Shown here: positions 17,630-27,600 of the stretch, piece by piece
How positions within the stretch are numbered: position 1 is the first letter of the stretch
Layout of the letters: each line of letters begins with the position of its first letter
NCBI GenBank assembly: GCA_003645435.1
Contig: QNFD01000001.1
Span: 1 to 33,386, forward strand
Direction of reading: 5' to 3'
Length of the DNA stretch: 33,386 nucleotides
DNA from: Gammaproteobacteria bacterium
GTDB lineage: Bacteria > Pseudomonadota > Gammaproteobacteria > GCA-001735895
The notes under the pieces: model-generated
Told to the model about the DNA's origin: nothing
Database searches by the model: none
The model's input: the letters and a program-made list of their open reading frames with translations, nothing else
Program-made: the position numbers and the translations under genes

Positions 17630-18697
17630 TTGTTTTTATCTCGAAAAAAACCACCGCTCATTGGAATAGACATTAGCTCTACATCAGTGAAGCTAATGGA
17701 ACTGAGTAAAACCGGATCCAGCTATCGCATCGAAGGTATCGGCGTAGAGCCGCTTCCCGCAAATGCTGTCGTCGAAAAAAATGTTGCCGAACTTGAATTG
17801 GTAGGCGAGAGTGTAAAGCGTGCACTCAACAAGTCAAAAATTAAATTGAAAAATGTGGCGATTGCGGTCGCCGGCTCTTCGGTCATCACTAAAAAAATCA
17901 CCATGCCCGCTACTTTGTCCGAGGATGAAATGGTGGGACAGATTGAGCTCGAAGCGGATCAGTACATTCCTTATCCCCTCGAAGAAGTAAATCTCGATTT
18001 TCAAATAATAGGCCCAACCGAAGACAATCCAGAGACTGTCGATGTATTGCTCGCCGCCTGTCGGAGTGAAAACGTCGAAGACCGCGTTTCCGCGATAGAA
18101 TTCGCAGGACTAACGGCGAAGATTGTCGACATAGAAGCCTATACGGTGGAAACAGTCTTTTCGGTGATGGCCTCGCAGATGCCGGACGAGGGCATGGATA
18201 AAACCATCGCTATCGTCGATATAGGCGCCACCATGACCAACCTCAGCGTCATTCAAAATCATGATTTAATTTATACCCGTGAGCAAAATTTCGGCGGCAA
18301 ACAGCTCACCGAAGAAATTATGCGCCGCTACGGCCTGTCATACGATGAGGCTGGCCTCGCTAAACGCCAGGGTGGTTTGCCGGATAATTACGAACCCGAA
18401 GTACTCGACCCTTTTAAGGAAACCGTGGCGCAACAGGTGAGTCGATTCTTGCAATTCTTTTACTCCGCGGGCGGATCGGACGGCGATATCGACCATTTGG
18501 TCCTGGCTGGCGGAACCGCCTGCTTGCCCAATCTCGCAGAACTTACCGAGTCGCATATCGGTGTACCAACTACGATTGCCAATCCTTTCCACGACATGTC
18601 GTCCTCTAGCCGGGTAAACAAGGCAAACCTGGAGGCCGACGCACCTTCGTTTCTAATAGCTGCCGGATTAGCGATCCGGGGGGCTGAATACTCATGA
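17630..18697 (+). CDS. pilM: Type IV pilus assembly protein PilM
   Basis: PilM is an actin/FtsA-like cytoplasmic ATPase-fold protein that binds the N-terminal tail of PilN and links the pilus motors to the inner-membrane platform. The 355-residue sequence shows the nucleotide-binding fold segments PLIGIDISSTSVKLMEL (N-terminus), IAIVDIGATMTNLSVI and HLVLAGGTACLPNL, plus the conserved ADQYIPYPLEEVNLDFQI. The start is TTG, supported by GAGGA (17618-17622) 7 bases upstream and by the usual short basic N-terminus. It overlaps pilN by four bases (ATGA). It is the first gene of a tightly coupled pilMNOPQ operon. No convincing promoter was found in the 194-base gap to mrcA. Confidence 0.96.
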   Translation: MFLSRKKPPLIGIDISSTSVKLMELSKTGSSYRIEGIGVEPLPANAVVEKNVAELELVGESVKRALNKSKIKLKNVAIAVAGSSVITKKITMPATLSEDEMVGQIELEADQYIPYPLEEVNLDFQIIGPTEDNPETVDVLLAACRSENVEDRVSAIEFAGLTAKIVDIEAYTVETVFSVMASQMPDEGMDKTIAIVDIGATMTNLSVIQNHDLIYTREQNFGGKQLTEEIMRRYGLSYDEAGLAKRQGGLPDNYEPEVLDPFKETVAQQVSRFLQFFYSAGGSDGDIDHLVLAGGTACLPNLAELTESHIGVPTTIANPFHDMSSSSRVNKANLEADAPSFLIAAGLAIRGAEYS

Positions 18698-19272
18698 CCA
18701 GAATTAACCTGCTTCCCTGGCGCGAGGAAAAACGCCAGGATCAGAATAAGGAATTCGGTGTACTTGCCGGACTAGTGGTAGCGCTGGCCATTGGCGTAGT
18801 CGGCCTGATGTATATTCAAATGGCCTCAAAAATCGACTACCAGCTCGATCGCAACCGATTTATGACCAACGAGATTGCTACACTGGATAGGGAAATTGCC
18901 GAAATCAGGGATTTAAAAAAAGTTCGGCGAAGTTTGCTGGAACGCATGGAAGTTATCCAGTCTTTACAGACTAGCCGCCCCTCGATCGTACACTTGTTTA
19001 CCGAAATTGTAAGCACTGTACCGAACGGGGTTTATCTCGAGACCTTAACCCAGGTTGGTGAAAACTTGAGGTTAGACGGTGAAGCTGAATCAAATGCGCG
19101 GGTATCCACCTATATGCGGAACCTGAGCGATTCGCTGTGGCTTAAAGATCCCAATTTAACCGTAATAGAGATCGAAGATAAGAAAGTTAAGCGAGTTAGC
19201 GCCTTCACTCTTACCGTAAAGCAAACATCACCTAAAGCAACCAATACCGGTGAAGATGGATTTCAACAGTGA
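18694..19272 (+). CDS. pilN: Type IV pilus inner-membrane protein PilN
   Basis: PilN is a bitopic inner-membrane protein of the pilus alignment subcomplex. The 192-residue protein begins TRINLLPWREEKR, the conserved PilM-binding motif, followed by one membrane helix (about 23-42) and a coiled-coil stretch (about 50-90, rich in Arg, Glu and Leu). A ferredoxin-like periplasmic domain that pairs with PilO follows. The ATG overlaps the pilM stop, and its own stop overlaps the pilO GTG, both by four bases. Confidence 0.95.
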   Translation: MTRINLLPWREEKRQDQNKEFGVLAGLVVALAIGVVGLMYIQMASKIDYQLDRNRFMTNEIATLDREIAEIRDLKKVRRSLLERMEVIQSLQTSRPSIVHLFTEIVSTVPNGVYLETLTQVGENLRLDGEAESNARVSTYMRNLSDSLWLKDPNLTVIEIEDKKVKRVSAFTLTVKQTSPKATNTGEDGFQQ

Positions 19273-19871
19273 ATTTTGAAGACGTAAAACACCACCTCGA
19301 ACCTGAAAATATCGGTAACGCGCCATTTTCAATCAAGATTGGGCTGGTCTCCTTCCTTTTTGTGGCGATTGTTGGCGCTGGGTTCTATTTTAATACCCTG
19401 GTACAGCTTGAAGTCCTCGCAAAACACGAAAATACGGAGTTTGAGTTAAAGGAAGAATTTAAAGTAAAAGCTGCCCAATCCGCCAAACTTGAATTATACA
19501 AGGAGCAGCTTGCAGAGATGGAGGTATCCTTTGGAGCACTGTTACGCCAGCTTCCGGAAAAGACAGAAGTGGAATCCTTACTGATTGACGTTTCCCAAAC
19601 CGGTCTCGCGAGCGGGCTCGAGGTAAAAACATTTAGACCCAGCGCCGAGCAAAAGAAAGGGTTTTACGCGGAACTTCCGATTTCCCTTGAGGTACTCGGC
19701 TCCTTCCACCAGCTTGCAACCTTTGTAAGTGGAATCGCGGCATTGCCCAGAATCGTCACCATTAGCGACCTGTCACTGGTACCCTTTAAAGAAAAAGGCG
19801 GCACAACCGCTAAATTAAAGATGTCTGCTACCGCCAAAACCTATCGTTACCTCCAGGAAAACGAGCAATGA
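19269..19871 (+). CDS. pilO: Type IV pilus inner-membrane protein PilO
   Basis: PilO forms heterodimers with PilN in the periplasm and connects to PilP. The 200-residue protein has a short cytoplasmic start, a membrane helix (about 25-45, IGLVSFLFVAIVGAGFYFN), a coiled coil (about 48-90) and a periplasmic domain with LLRQLPEKTEVESLLIDVSQTGLASGLEV, the typical PilO segment. The start is GTG in a GTGA overlap with the pilN stop. The stop overlaps the pilP ATG by four bases. Confidence 0.95.
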   Translation: MNFEDVKHHLEPENIGNAPFSIKIGLVSFLFVAIVGAGFYFNTLVQLEVLAKHENTEFELKEEFKVKAAQSAKLELYKEQLAEMEVSFGALLRQLPEKTEVESLLIDVSQTGLASGLEVKTFRPSAEQKKGFYAELPISLEVLGSFHQLATFVSGIAALPRIVTISDLSLVPFKEKGGTTAKLKMSATAKTYRYLQENEQ

Positions 19872-20413
19872 TGCGGCGCATACCCATGCTAGGACGAATG
19901 TTATTAGCACTGTCGCTAACCGGCATGCTCGCTGCCTGTAACGATGGCACCAGTGATCTTGCCAATTTTGTTCAGGAAATTAAAAGTCAGCCTCCGGGTC
20001 GAATCGAGCCCATTCCGGAATTTCAACCTTATCAGAATTTTGAATACACATCGCAGGACCTGCGAGACCCATTCAGACTGGTTGACTTTCGGCGACCCGA
20101 GGAGAATCCTGAGGAAATAGGGAACATTGCCAGTGGTCCCAAACCAATAATCGACCGACCGCGCGAACCCCTGGAAGATTTTCCGCTGGATACCTTACGC
20201 CTGAAAGGCACACTGACCAAAGATGACACCATATGGGGTTTGATATTTGCCCCGGACAACACCATACACCGTGTACTCGAAGGCCACTACATGGGCCAAA
20301 ACCACGGACGCATCACTGCGGTTACCGACGAAAAGATCGAGTTGACCGAAATTGTCCCGGACGGGCTGGGTAATTATATCGAACGTTCTTCAGCCATAGC
20401 GCTGATTGAATAG
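19868..20413 (+). CDS. pilP: Type IV pilus lipoprotein PilP
   Basis: PilP is an inner-membrane-anchored lipoprotein that bridges PilN/PilO to the secretin PilQ. The 181-residue precursor has a lipoprotein signal with lipobox LAAC, so Cys24 would be lipidated. A disordered proline- and glutamate-rich stretch follows, then the beta-sandwich PilP domain (about 95-181) with LRLKGTLTKDDTIWGLIFAPDNTIHRVLEGHYMGQNHGRI. The preceding segment DLRDPFRLV is also typical. It overlaps pilO by four bases and lies 15 bases before pilQ. Confidence 0.95.
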   Translation: MMRRIPMLGRMLLALSLTGMLAACNDGTSDLANFVQEIKSQPPGRIEPIPEFQPYQNFEYTSQDLRDPFRLVDFRRPEENPEEIGNIASGPKPIIDRPREPLEDFPLDTLRLKGTLTKDDTIWGLIFAPDNTIHRVLEGHYMGQNHGRITAVTDEKIELTEIVPDGLGNYIERSSAIALIE

Positions 20414-20428
20414 CGAGAGGAAACAGCA

Positions 20429-22564
20429 ATGAACACGCTCAAAGCAAAATATTTGATAACAAGACTTTTCAAGGTCTCGCTAGCCGGATTCTGCCTCCTC
20501 GGGCTTGGTCTTAACAATGTTATCGCCAGGGAATTGATCGGACTCGATTACTCGGTATTAACCGGTAACACCGTACAGATAGTTTTTACTTTCGATCAAC
20601 CTCCAGTCGAACCGCGTACATTCACCATAGATGAGCCCGCGCGTATCGCTCTCGATTTTGCCGACACCGTTAATAGCCTCAAACAAAGGAATTTCCAGAT
20701 TGGTATCGGCAACATGCAAAGCATCATCTCGGCTGCCGCGAATGGGCGTACCCGGGTTGTCCTGAATCTTTCCAGGTCAACGGAGTACAAGACCAGTATA
20801 AAGGGTCACCAACTGACGCTTACGCTGGGCGAATCGGAAAAGCCGGTAGCCGTTGTTGCTAAGACCGACTCCACGATCAGTCCCTCCTCGCAGACCGGGC
20901 AAAATTTTGGTATCGCCAAAAGCATTAGCAAAATAGACTTTAAGCGCGGTAAAAACGGTGAAGGCCGTATTCTGATTTACATGACCAGCAACAATATAAG
21001 CACCGACGTTTGGCGTGAAAATAACGTTGTTAATATCGAATTGATCGGCGCTCAGTTACCAGACGAATTGCAGCGGCGCATGGATGTCGGTGATTTTGCC
21101 ACGCCCATTGGTTACATTGATACCATCCAGGATGGCGCCAATATCAAGATGACCATATCTACAAACACGGAATTCGAGCATCTGTCATACCAGGCCGACA
21201 AGATTTACACCATAGAAATAGCACCCATTACCAAAGAAGAAGAAGCGAAAATCAAGAAGAAAAAATTTGGCTTCACGGGCGAGCGCCTGTCGCTTAATTT
21301 CCAGGATATAGAGGTTCGTTCGGTATTACAGTTACTCGCCGATTTCACCGGCCTCAACCTCGTAGTGAGTGATTCGGTCACTGGAAATTTAACCCTGCGT
21401 CTGAAAAACGTGCCCTGGGATCAGGCCATGGATATCATATTAAAAACCAAGGGCCTCGCCCAACGTCGTTCCGGAAACGTTATTCTAATCGCGCCTACGG
21501 ATGAGATCGCCGCCCGCGAGAAACTTGAACTTGAGTCCCGCAAGCAGGTCGAGGAACTCGAAACCCTACGCACCGTATTTATCAAGATCAACTATGCCAA
21601 GGCCGCAGAAATGGCTAACTTGTTGAACCAGAAGGATAATGCCATTCTGTCGGCTCGTGGATCGGCTAGTGTCGATGTGAGAACCAATACCCTGCTGGTT
21701 AAGGACACCAGTGCCAGCCTGGCAAGCGTGCGCCAGGTGCTGCTCGAGCTCGATATTCCGATACGCCAGGTGTTAATCGAATCACGGGTGGTTATCGCCC
21801 AGGACGACTTCAGTAAAGAGCTAGGGGTACGCTTCGGTATAGTCAGCAATTCATTTAAGAATGGCAATACCGGGGCCACTGGTGACGGTGCGACAACTGC
21901 AGGCAACCTGGATGGTATCGTCGAATTAGCTAACGGGGATCCATTGAACGTTCTCAACGGCTTGAACGTGAACCTCCCGGTACAAAACCCGGCGGGTTCT
22001 TTTGCCCTGGCACTTGCCAAGCTGCCGCTTGGCACCTTACTGGAAATGGAACTTTCGGCCGCACAGGTAGAAGGCCGTGGTGAAGTCATTTCCAGCCCGC
22101 GGGTTATCACCGCTGATTCGCATACAGCGACCATTTCACAGGGTGTAGAAGTTCCCTACCTGGAATTGAGCGATGGTGATGCAACCCTGAAATTCAGAGA
22201 CGCTGTACTATCTCTCGAGGTTACACCACAGATAACCCCCGATGACCGGGTCATTATGGATCTCGATGTGCATAAGGATAATGTAGGTGAAACCGTATCA
22301 TTTGGCGCCGGTTTGTCCGCACCCAGTATCGATACCCGCCAAGTCCAGTCACAGTTACTGGTCGACAATGGTCAAACCGTGGTACTCGGCGGTATTTACG
22401 AAACAGTTGCGTCGAATCAGGTGACCCGGGTGCCATTCTTTAGTGATCTGCCCTTGCTTGGTTTTTTATTCAGAACGACCAAGACCCAGGATGATCGCTC
22501 GGAACTGCTTATATTTGTGACGCCGAAGATATTGAAAGACGGAGAACTTGACCTAGAAATCTGA
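20429..22564 (+). CDS. pilQ: Type IV pilus secretin PilQ
   Basis: PilQ forms the outer-membrane channel through which the pilus fibre passes. The 711-residue precursor has an N-terminal signal peptide (about 1-33). AMIN domains that can bind peptidoglycan follow (about 36-130 and probably 165-260), then the secretin N domain (about 285-370, SLNFQDIEVRSVLQLLADFTGLNLVVS). After that come a NolW-type domain (about 380-460) and the secretin pore (about 540-705) with GRGEVISSPRVITAD, VTPQITPDD and VPFFSDLPLLGFLFR. GAGAGG lies upstream of the ATG. The gene is followed by a strong terminator, which separates it from aroK. Confidence 0.96.
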   Translation: MNTLKAKYLITRLFKVSLAGFCLLGLGLNNVIARELIGLDYSVLTGNTVQIVFTFDQPPVEPRTFTIDEPARIALDFADTVNSLKQRNFQIGIGNMQSIISAAANGRTRVVLNLSRSTEYKTSIKGHQLTLTLGESEKPVAVVAKTDSTISPSSQTGQNFGIAKSISKIDFKRGKNGEGRILIYMTSNNISTDVWRENNVVNIELIGAQLPDELQRRMDVGDFATPIGYIDTIQDGANIKMTISTNTEFEHLSYQADKIYTIEIAPITKEEEAKIKKKKFGFTGERLSLNFQDIEVRSVLQLLADFTGLNLVVSDSVTGNLTLRLKNVPWDQAMDIILKTKGLAQRRSGNVILIAPTDEIAAREKLELESRKQVEELETLRTVFIKINYAKAAEMANLLNQKDNAILSARGSASVDVRTNTLLVKDTSASLASVRQVLLELDIPIRQVLIESRVVIAQDDFSKELGVRFGIVSNSFKNGNTGATGDGATTAGNLDGIVELANGDPLNVLNGLNVNLPVQNPAGSFALALAKLPLGTLLEMELSAAQVEGRGEVISSPRVITADSHTATISQGVEVPYLELSDGDATLKFRDAVLSLEVTPQITPDDRVIMDLDVHKDNVGETVSFGAGLSAPSIDTRQVQSQLLVDNGQTVVLGGIYETVASNQVTRVPFFSDLPLLGFLFRTTKTQDDRSELLIFVTPKILKDGELDLEI

Positions 22565-22591
22565 TCCAGCCGTCTAATACATTCCCGATAC

Positions 22592-22619
22592 AAGGGCAGT
22601 CGAATGACTGCCCTTTTTT
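22592..22619 (+). terminator. Rho-independent terminator after pilQ
   Basis: AAGGGCAGT and ACTGCCCTT form a 9-bp stem around a 6-base loop, with a six-T run at 22614-22619. It lies about 30 bases past the pilQ stop and should end the pilMNOPQ transcript, so aroK-aroB need their own promoter in 22620-22778. That stretch is AT-rich, with only a weak TATGAT candidate at about 22766-22771. Confidence 0.85.
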
Positions 22620-22778
22620 ATGACCCATCAAATTTACTCCAGGTTTACAGGCGCCCTTATCCGATTCAGGCAAATTCCCGGTCAGTATTTCGATTTTTCG
22701 CCCGGCAGATTCGATAAATATAATAAAAAATAGATTAGCCCTCTAATGCATCGGAGCTGTTTCTAGTATGATTAATCC

Positions 22779-23300
22779 ATGAGTAGGCAAAACATCATCC
22801 TGATCGGGCCCATGGGGTCGGGTAAATCTACTATCGGTCATATAATAGCGAAAAAACTGGGTCGTGATTTTCGGGACAGTGACCATTTCATCGAAGAAAG
22901 AACCGGTGTCGACATCGCTCGTATTTTCGATGTCGAAGGCGAGACAGGATTTCGCGATCGCGAATCGAAGGCGCTAAAAGATTTGCTCGGTCAAAATGAC
23001 CAGGTTATCGCTACCGGGGGAGGCTCGGTATTGCGCAAGGAAAATCAGGCCCTGCTGCGATCGAGGGGTTATATAGTTTTCCTCGACACATCGGTTAATC
23101 AACAATTACAGCGTCTACACAGGGATAAAAAAAGACCTTTGCTGCAAACCGAAAATCCCCGCTTGCAACTCGAGTCGCTGTTCAAAGCGCGCCATCCCAT
23201 TTACCTGGATCTTGCCGACCTGGCGGTCAAAACAGATCGCAAATTGGCACGTAAACTGGCGTCTGATATTATCGGTCAACTCCCGCAACATCTTTTATAG
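22779..23300 (+). CDS. aroK: Shikimate kinase
   Basis: AroK phosphorylates shikimate at the 3-hydroxyl, the fifth step of the chorismate pathway. The 173-residue protein shows the Walker A loop GPMGSGKST (residues 10-18), the shikimate-binding DSD (33-35), the ETGFRDRES segment with the conserved Arg, ATGGGSV, and the lid-region RDKKRPLL with its catalytic Arg. The ATG is directly supported by family alignment of the start [13 protein letters not shown]. It lies 14 bases before aroB, with which it forms a conserved pair. Confidence 0.96.
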   Translation: MSRQNIILIGPMGSGKSTIGHIIAKKLGRDFRDSDHFIEERTGVDIARIFDVEGETGFRDRESKALKDLLGQNDQVIATGGGSVLRKENQALLRSRGYIVFLDTSVNQQLQRLHRDKKRPLLQTENPRLQLESLFKARHPIYLDLADLAVKTDRKLARKLASDIIGQLPQHLL

Positions 23301-23314
23301 GACAAGTTTTTCCC

Positions 23315-24403
23315 ATGACAGTATCGCACACGGTTAGCGTCGATCTCGGCGAACGAAGTTATCCAATTTATATTGGCTCGGGTTTGTTGCACGAACCCGA
23401 ATTTCTGGTCAATCACATTCCCGGAAATTCGGCACTTATTGTTACCAATACCGTGGTAGCACCGCTTTACCTGGAAGCTGTCGAACAGGCCCTGCGGGCG
23501 CATGATATACGCCACGATAGTCTGATTCTCGAAGATGGCGAGCAGTACAAGACGGTCGCGACCGCAGAAAAGATCATCAATTGCCTGTTGCAAAACCGGC
23601 ACGACCGGCAGACTAGTCTAATCGCCCTGGGCGGTGGTGTGATCGGTGATATCACCGGTTTCGCGGCCGCTATTTATCAACGCGGCGTACATTTTATCCA
23701 GATTCCAACCACCCTGTTATCCCAGGTCGATTCATCCGTCGGCGGCAAGACCGGGGTCAATCATCCGCTTGGCAAGAATATGATTGGTGCTTTCCACCAG
23801 CCGCAATGCGTTATCGCCGATACCGACACGCTTGATACCCTGCCCACCCGTGAGCTCAGCGCCGGCCTCGCCGAGGTGATCAAGTATGGACTGATTCACG
23901 ATGCCGATTTTTTCGACTGGCTGGAGCAGAACATTGAACTATTGAAGAACAGGGACTACGCGGCACTGTGCCAGGCAATACTGGTTTCCTGTAACATCAA
24001 AGCCGAGGTTGTTTCACTCGACGAACGCGAATCCGGTATCCGCGCCATATTGAACCTGGGTCATACCTTTGGGCACGCAATCGAAGCGACGATGGGATAC
24101 GGCAACTGGTTACACGGTGAGGCGGTCGCAACCGGCATGGTTATGGCAGCCGACTTGTCGCAACGCCAGCAATGGATCGACCGTACTGTCAAACTGCGTA
24201 CGATTAGTTTACTCGAACAGGCAAACCTGCCGGTCAGGTCACCACCCGAAATGAGTGTCGATGATTACATGCAGGCGATGGTGATCGACAAGAAAACTGT
24301 TAACGGTACTATCAAGCTGGTTTTACTGAAAAAACTGGGTGAAGCAGTTATAAGCTCTGACTACGATCCCGCTTTACTCGAGAAGACCCTGCTAGAAGCC
24401 TGA
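23315..24403 (+). CDS. aroB: 3-dehydroquinate synthase
   Basis: AroB converts DAHP to 3-dehydroquinate, the second step of the shikimate pathway, using NAD and a divalent metal. The 362-residue protein has the NAD-binding [18 protein letters not shown], the substrate loop [20 protein letters not shown], and the metal-binding Glu in [11 protein letters not shown] with His in [11 protein letters not shown] and WLHGEAV. Length and start are normal. It follows aroK by 14 bases. In relatives a DamX/SPOR-type gene or gltB follows; here a 271-base gap with a repeat precedes gltB. Confidence 0.97.
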   Translation: MTVSHTVSVDLGERSYPIYIGSGLLHEPEFLVNHIPGNSALIVTNTVVAPLYLEAVEQALRAHDIRHDSLILEDGEQYKTVATAEKIINCLLQNRHDRQTSLIALGGGVIGDITGFAAAIYQRGVHFIQIPTTLLSQVDSSVGGKTGVNHPLGKNMIGAFHQPQCVIADTDTLDTLPTRELSAGLAEVIKYGLIHDADFFDWLEQNIELLKNRDYAALCQAILVSCNIKAEVVSLDERESGIRAILNLGHTFGHAIEATMGYGNWLHGEAVATGMVMAADLSQRQQWIDRTVKLRTISLLEQANLPVRSPPEMSVDDYMQAMVIDKKTVNGTIKLVLLKKLGEAVISSDYDPALLEKTLLEA

Positions 24404-24435
24404 TTTCTGATTCTGGAATATTAATTGGTACGACT

Positions 24436-24500
24436 GCCCCCTCACCCCTGCCCTCTCCCCATCGGGGCGAGGGGGAAAAGCTGGATGGGTGTAACCCATC
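24436..24500. repeat. C/G-rich inverted-repeat element between aroB and gltB
   Basis: CCCCCTCACCCCTGCCCTCT followed by CCCC, ATC, GGGG, C and GAGGGGG folds into a long hairpin (core stem CCCTC-T-CCCC against GGGG-C-GAGGG, 24451-24473, one mismatch). It resembles the widespread CCCTCACCCC...GAGAGGG intergenic repeats of proteobacteria. Directly after it, GATGGGT-GTA-ACCCATC (24484-24500) is a perfect 7-bp hairpin. Neither is followed by a T run, so they are not classical terminators, though the first could attenuate transcription from aroB. Confidence 0.65.
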
Positions 24501-24526
24501 AAAAACAATCAGCTCCGCCTAAAACA

Positions 24527-24556
24527 TTGAACAGGTTCTATCGAGACAGGTATAAT
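24527..24556 (+). promoter_or_regulatory. Sigma-70-type promoter for gltB
   Basis: TTGAAC (24527-24532) and a perfect TATAAT (24551-24556) are separated by 18 bases. Transcription would start near 24563 and leave a leader of about 110 bases before gltB. This supports gltB (and perhaps dnaG) having its own promoter, separate from aroKB. Confidence 0.65.
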
Positions 24557-24674
24557 ATCCGGCCTTTTTCCCGTGAGTCTATCGAACCGGGGGAATCGGC
24601 ATACTTGAAATGATCTTCACGCCTTCCAAGCTAGCGCAACCAGGGTTATTTCATCGCAGATCCCGGTACCAACG

Positions 24675-27600
24675 ATGAATACTAAACTTAAAGGCCTCTA
24701 TCACCCCAGCTTCGAGAAAGATAGCTGTGGTTTCGGGCTTATTGCCAATATCGACGACAAGCCCAGCCATTGGCTGATTGAAACTTCGATAGCCGCCCTC
24801 GCCCGTCTCACCCACAGGGGCGCGGTCGCGGCAGATGGCAAATCGGGCGATGGCTGCGGCCTGCTATTGAAAAAGCCGAACTCGTTTCTACGCGGCAAGG
24901 CGGCCGAGCTCGGCTTCGATTGCGCCGCGCAATACGCCGTCGCATTTTTGTTTATTTCCCCGCACGCGGGTGAAACCGAAATATCGCAGGCAATTATCGA
25001 ACAGAAAATTGCCGACCAGGGCCTGGTTTTCGCCGGCTGGCGGGAGGTCCCAACCGATTCTTCAGCCTGCGGCGAGGAAGCCTTAAGTTCATTGCCCGCG
25101 ATTTACCATGCCTACATCAACGCGCCCGATGAGATTAATAACGCTGAATTCGAGCGCTCGCTTTATCTCGCGAGGAGAGCAATCGGCCATGCGCACGAAG
25201 CACTCGAAAACACCCGCATCAACGACTACTACTATATTTCAAGCATGTCGTCGAACGTGCTCTCTTACAAGGGTTTAATCATGCCGGCAAACTTGCCGGT
25301 GTTCTACGAGGACCTCAACGACGAGACGATGGAAAGTGCTATCTGTGTTTTTCATCAACGATTTTCGACCAATACCTGGCCACAGTGGAAACTAGCGCAA
25401 CCGTTTCGCTATCTCGCCCACAACGGCGAAATCAATACCATACAGGGCAACCGAAACTGGGCCAACGCCAGAGCATATAAGTTTAAATCGAAATTACTGC
25501 CCGACGTCGAAGCGATTAAACCGCTGGTTAATATGTCCGGTTCGGACTCCAGTTCGATGGATAATATGCTCGATTTTTTATTGACCGGCGGCATGGACGT
25601 ATTTCGGGCAATGCGACTGCTGGTGCCGCCCGCCTGGCAAAATGTCGATCATATGGACTCGGCACTCAGCGCTTTTTACGAATATAACTCGATGCACATG
25701 GAGCCCTGGGACGGGCCCGCCGGTATCGTCCTGACCGAGGGCCGTTACGCCTGCTGCGTAATGGATCGCAATGGCCTGCGGCCGGCCCGGTGGGTAATGA
25801 CCAAGGACCGACATATCACCCTGGGTTCAGAGATCGGCATCTGGGATTACGCGCCCGAGGATGTTATTGCGAAGGGACGCTTAAAGCCGGGTGAAATGAT
25901 CGCGGTGGATACCGAGACCAGCAAGTTATTGCTTTCCGATGACATCGACAAGATGCTGCAGGATAGACACCCCTATGAAATGTGGTTACGGGAAAGGCTT
26001 AACCGCTTAAGCGCAAATCCGGTCAACTCACCATTTTCAGCACTGGCGATGGACCGGGAAACCTTAACCCGCCTGGAAAAACAATTTCAGGTCAGCTTCG
26101 AAGAGCGTGACCAGATATTAAAACCACTGGCACAGGATTCACAGGAAGCAACCGGATCGATGGGCGACGATACACCATTGCCGGTTTTGTCCCGGCATCG
26201 ACGCTCACTATACGACAGCTTCAGGCAGCAATTCGCCCAGGTTACCAATCCGCCGATCGACCCGTTACGTGAAAAAATCGTCATGTCACTGGAAACCTGC
26301 TTCGGCCGCGAGCACAACCTGTTTAACGAAAAAGCCGAACACGCCGACCGTTTAATCGTGAGTTCGCCCATTCTGTCGGAACAGAAGTATGTCGATCTAC
26401 TCGCCTGGCATGATAAGGGTTTCCCCAACGACAGGCTTTCTCTCGGTTACGACCCGGAACAAACCAGTCTCGAAGAGGCGATTAACGATCTTGCCGACCA
26501 GGCCGAACGCGCCTCTCGCCGCGGCATCGTCATTCTCATACTAAGCGACAAGGATATCCCGCAACAGCAGCTTCCTATCCATGCCGCGCTCGCCACCGGC
26601 GCGGTGCATCGTCGACTGTGTTATACCGGTGGTCGATGCGACACCAACATCGTTATCGAGACAGGCACTGCCCGGGACGCGCATCACATGGCCGTTTTAC
26701 TCGGTTACGGCGCCACCGCGATTTATCCCTTCCTCGCCTACGCCAGTATCGTCGGCATGACTCGTAGCGGTGAACTATCTGACCTGCAGTGCCCGAACAC
26801 CGGCTCTAATTACCGCCGCGGCATTAACAAGGGTCTGTACAAAATTATTTCGAAGATGGGTATATCGACGATCACGAGTTACCGCGGCGCACAGTTATTC
26901 GAGATCGTTGGCCTTCACCACCAGGTCGTGGACCTCTGTTTTGCCGGCACTACCTGTCGTATCGATGGTATCAATTTTGACAACATCGAAAATGAACAAA
27001 AACAGGTCAACAAAATTGCCTGGAATCCGCGCAAGGGCATAGATCAGGGCGGATTACTCAAGTACATCCACGACGGTGAATATCACGCTTACAATCCGGA
27101 TGTCGTCACTACCCTGCAACAGGCGGTTAATAGCGGATCCTATCAGGACTGGAAGCTGTACTCGGATATTGTCAACAACCGACCGGCGACCGCATTGCGC
27201 GATTTATTACGATTGAAACCGCAGCAGGCCTGCGCCATCGACACCGTTGAACCGGCAGATGAAATTCTGAAGCGCTTTGATTCGGCGGGTATGTCGCTAG
27301 GCGCCTTATCACCCGAAGCCCACGAAACCCTGGCACTGGCGATGAATGCGATCGGTGGACGTTCAAATTCCGGCGAAGGTGGCGAAGACCCGGCCCGTTT
27401 CGGCACCGACCGGGTATCGAAGATTAAGCAAATTGCCTCCGGCCGATTCGGTGTCACGCCCCACTACCTGGTGAATGCCGAGGTGTTACAAATCAAGATC
27501 GCCCAGGGCGCTAAACCAGGCGAAGGTGGTCAATTACCTGGCAACAAGGTCAACGCGTTAATCGCCAGGTTGAGGAATTCAGAACCAGGGATAACCTTAA

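Noticed and set aside
21592..22134. A 180-codon minus-strand frame opposite pilQ
   Set aside because: It is antisense to the secretin domain, Ser- and Thr-rich without motifs, with no ribosome binding site or operon context.
24425..24613. A 62-codon frame between aroB and gltB, considered as a remnant of damX
   Set aside because: It runs through the C/G-rich inverted repeat and the gltB promoter and shows no SPOR-domain features.
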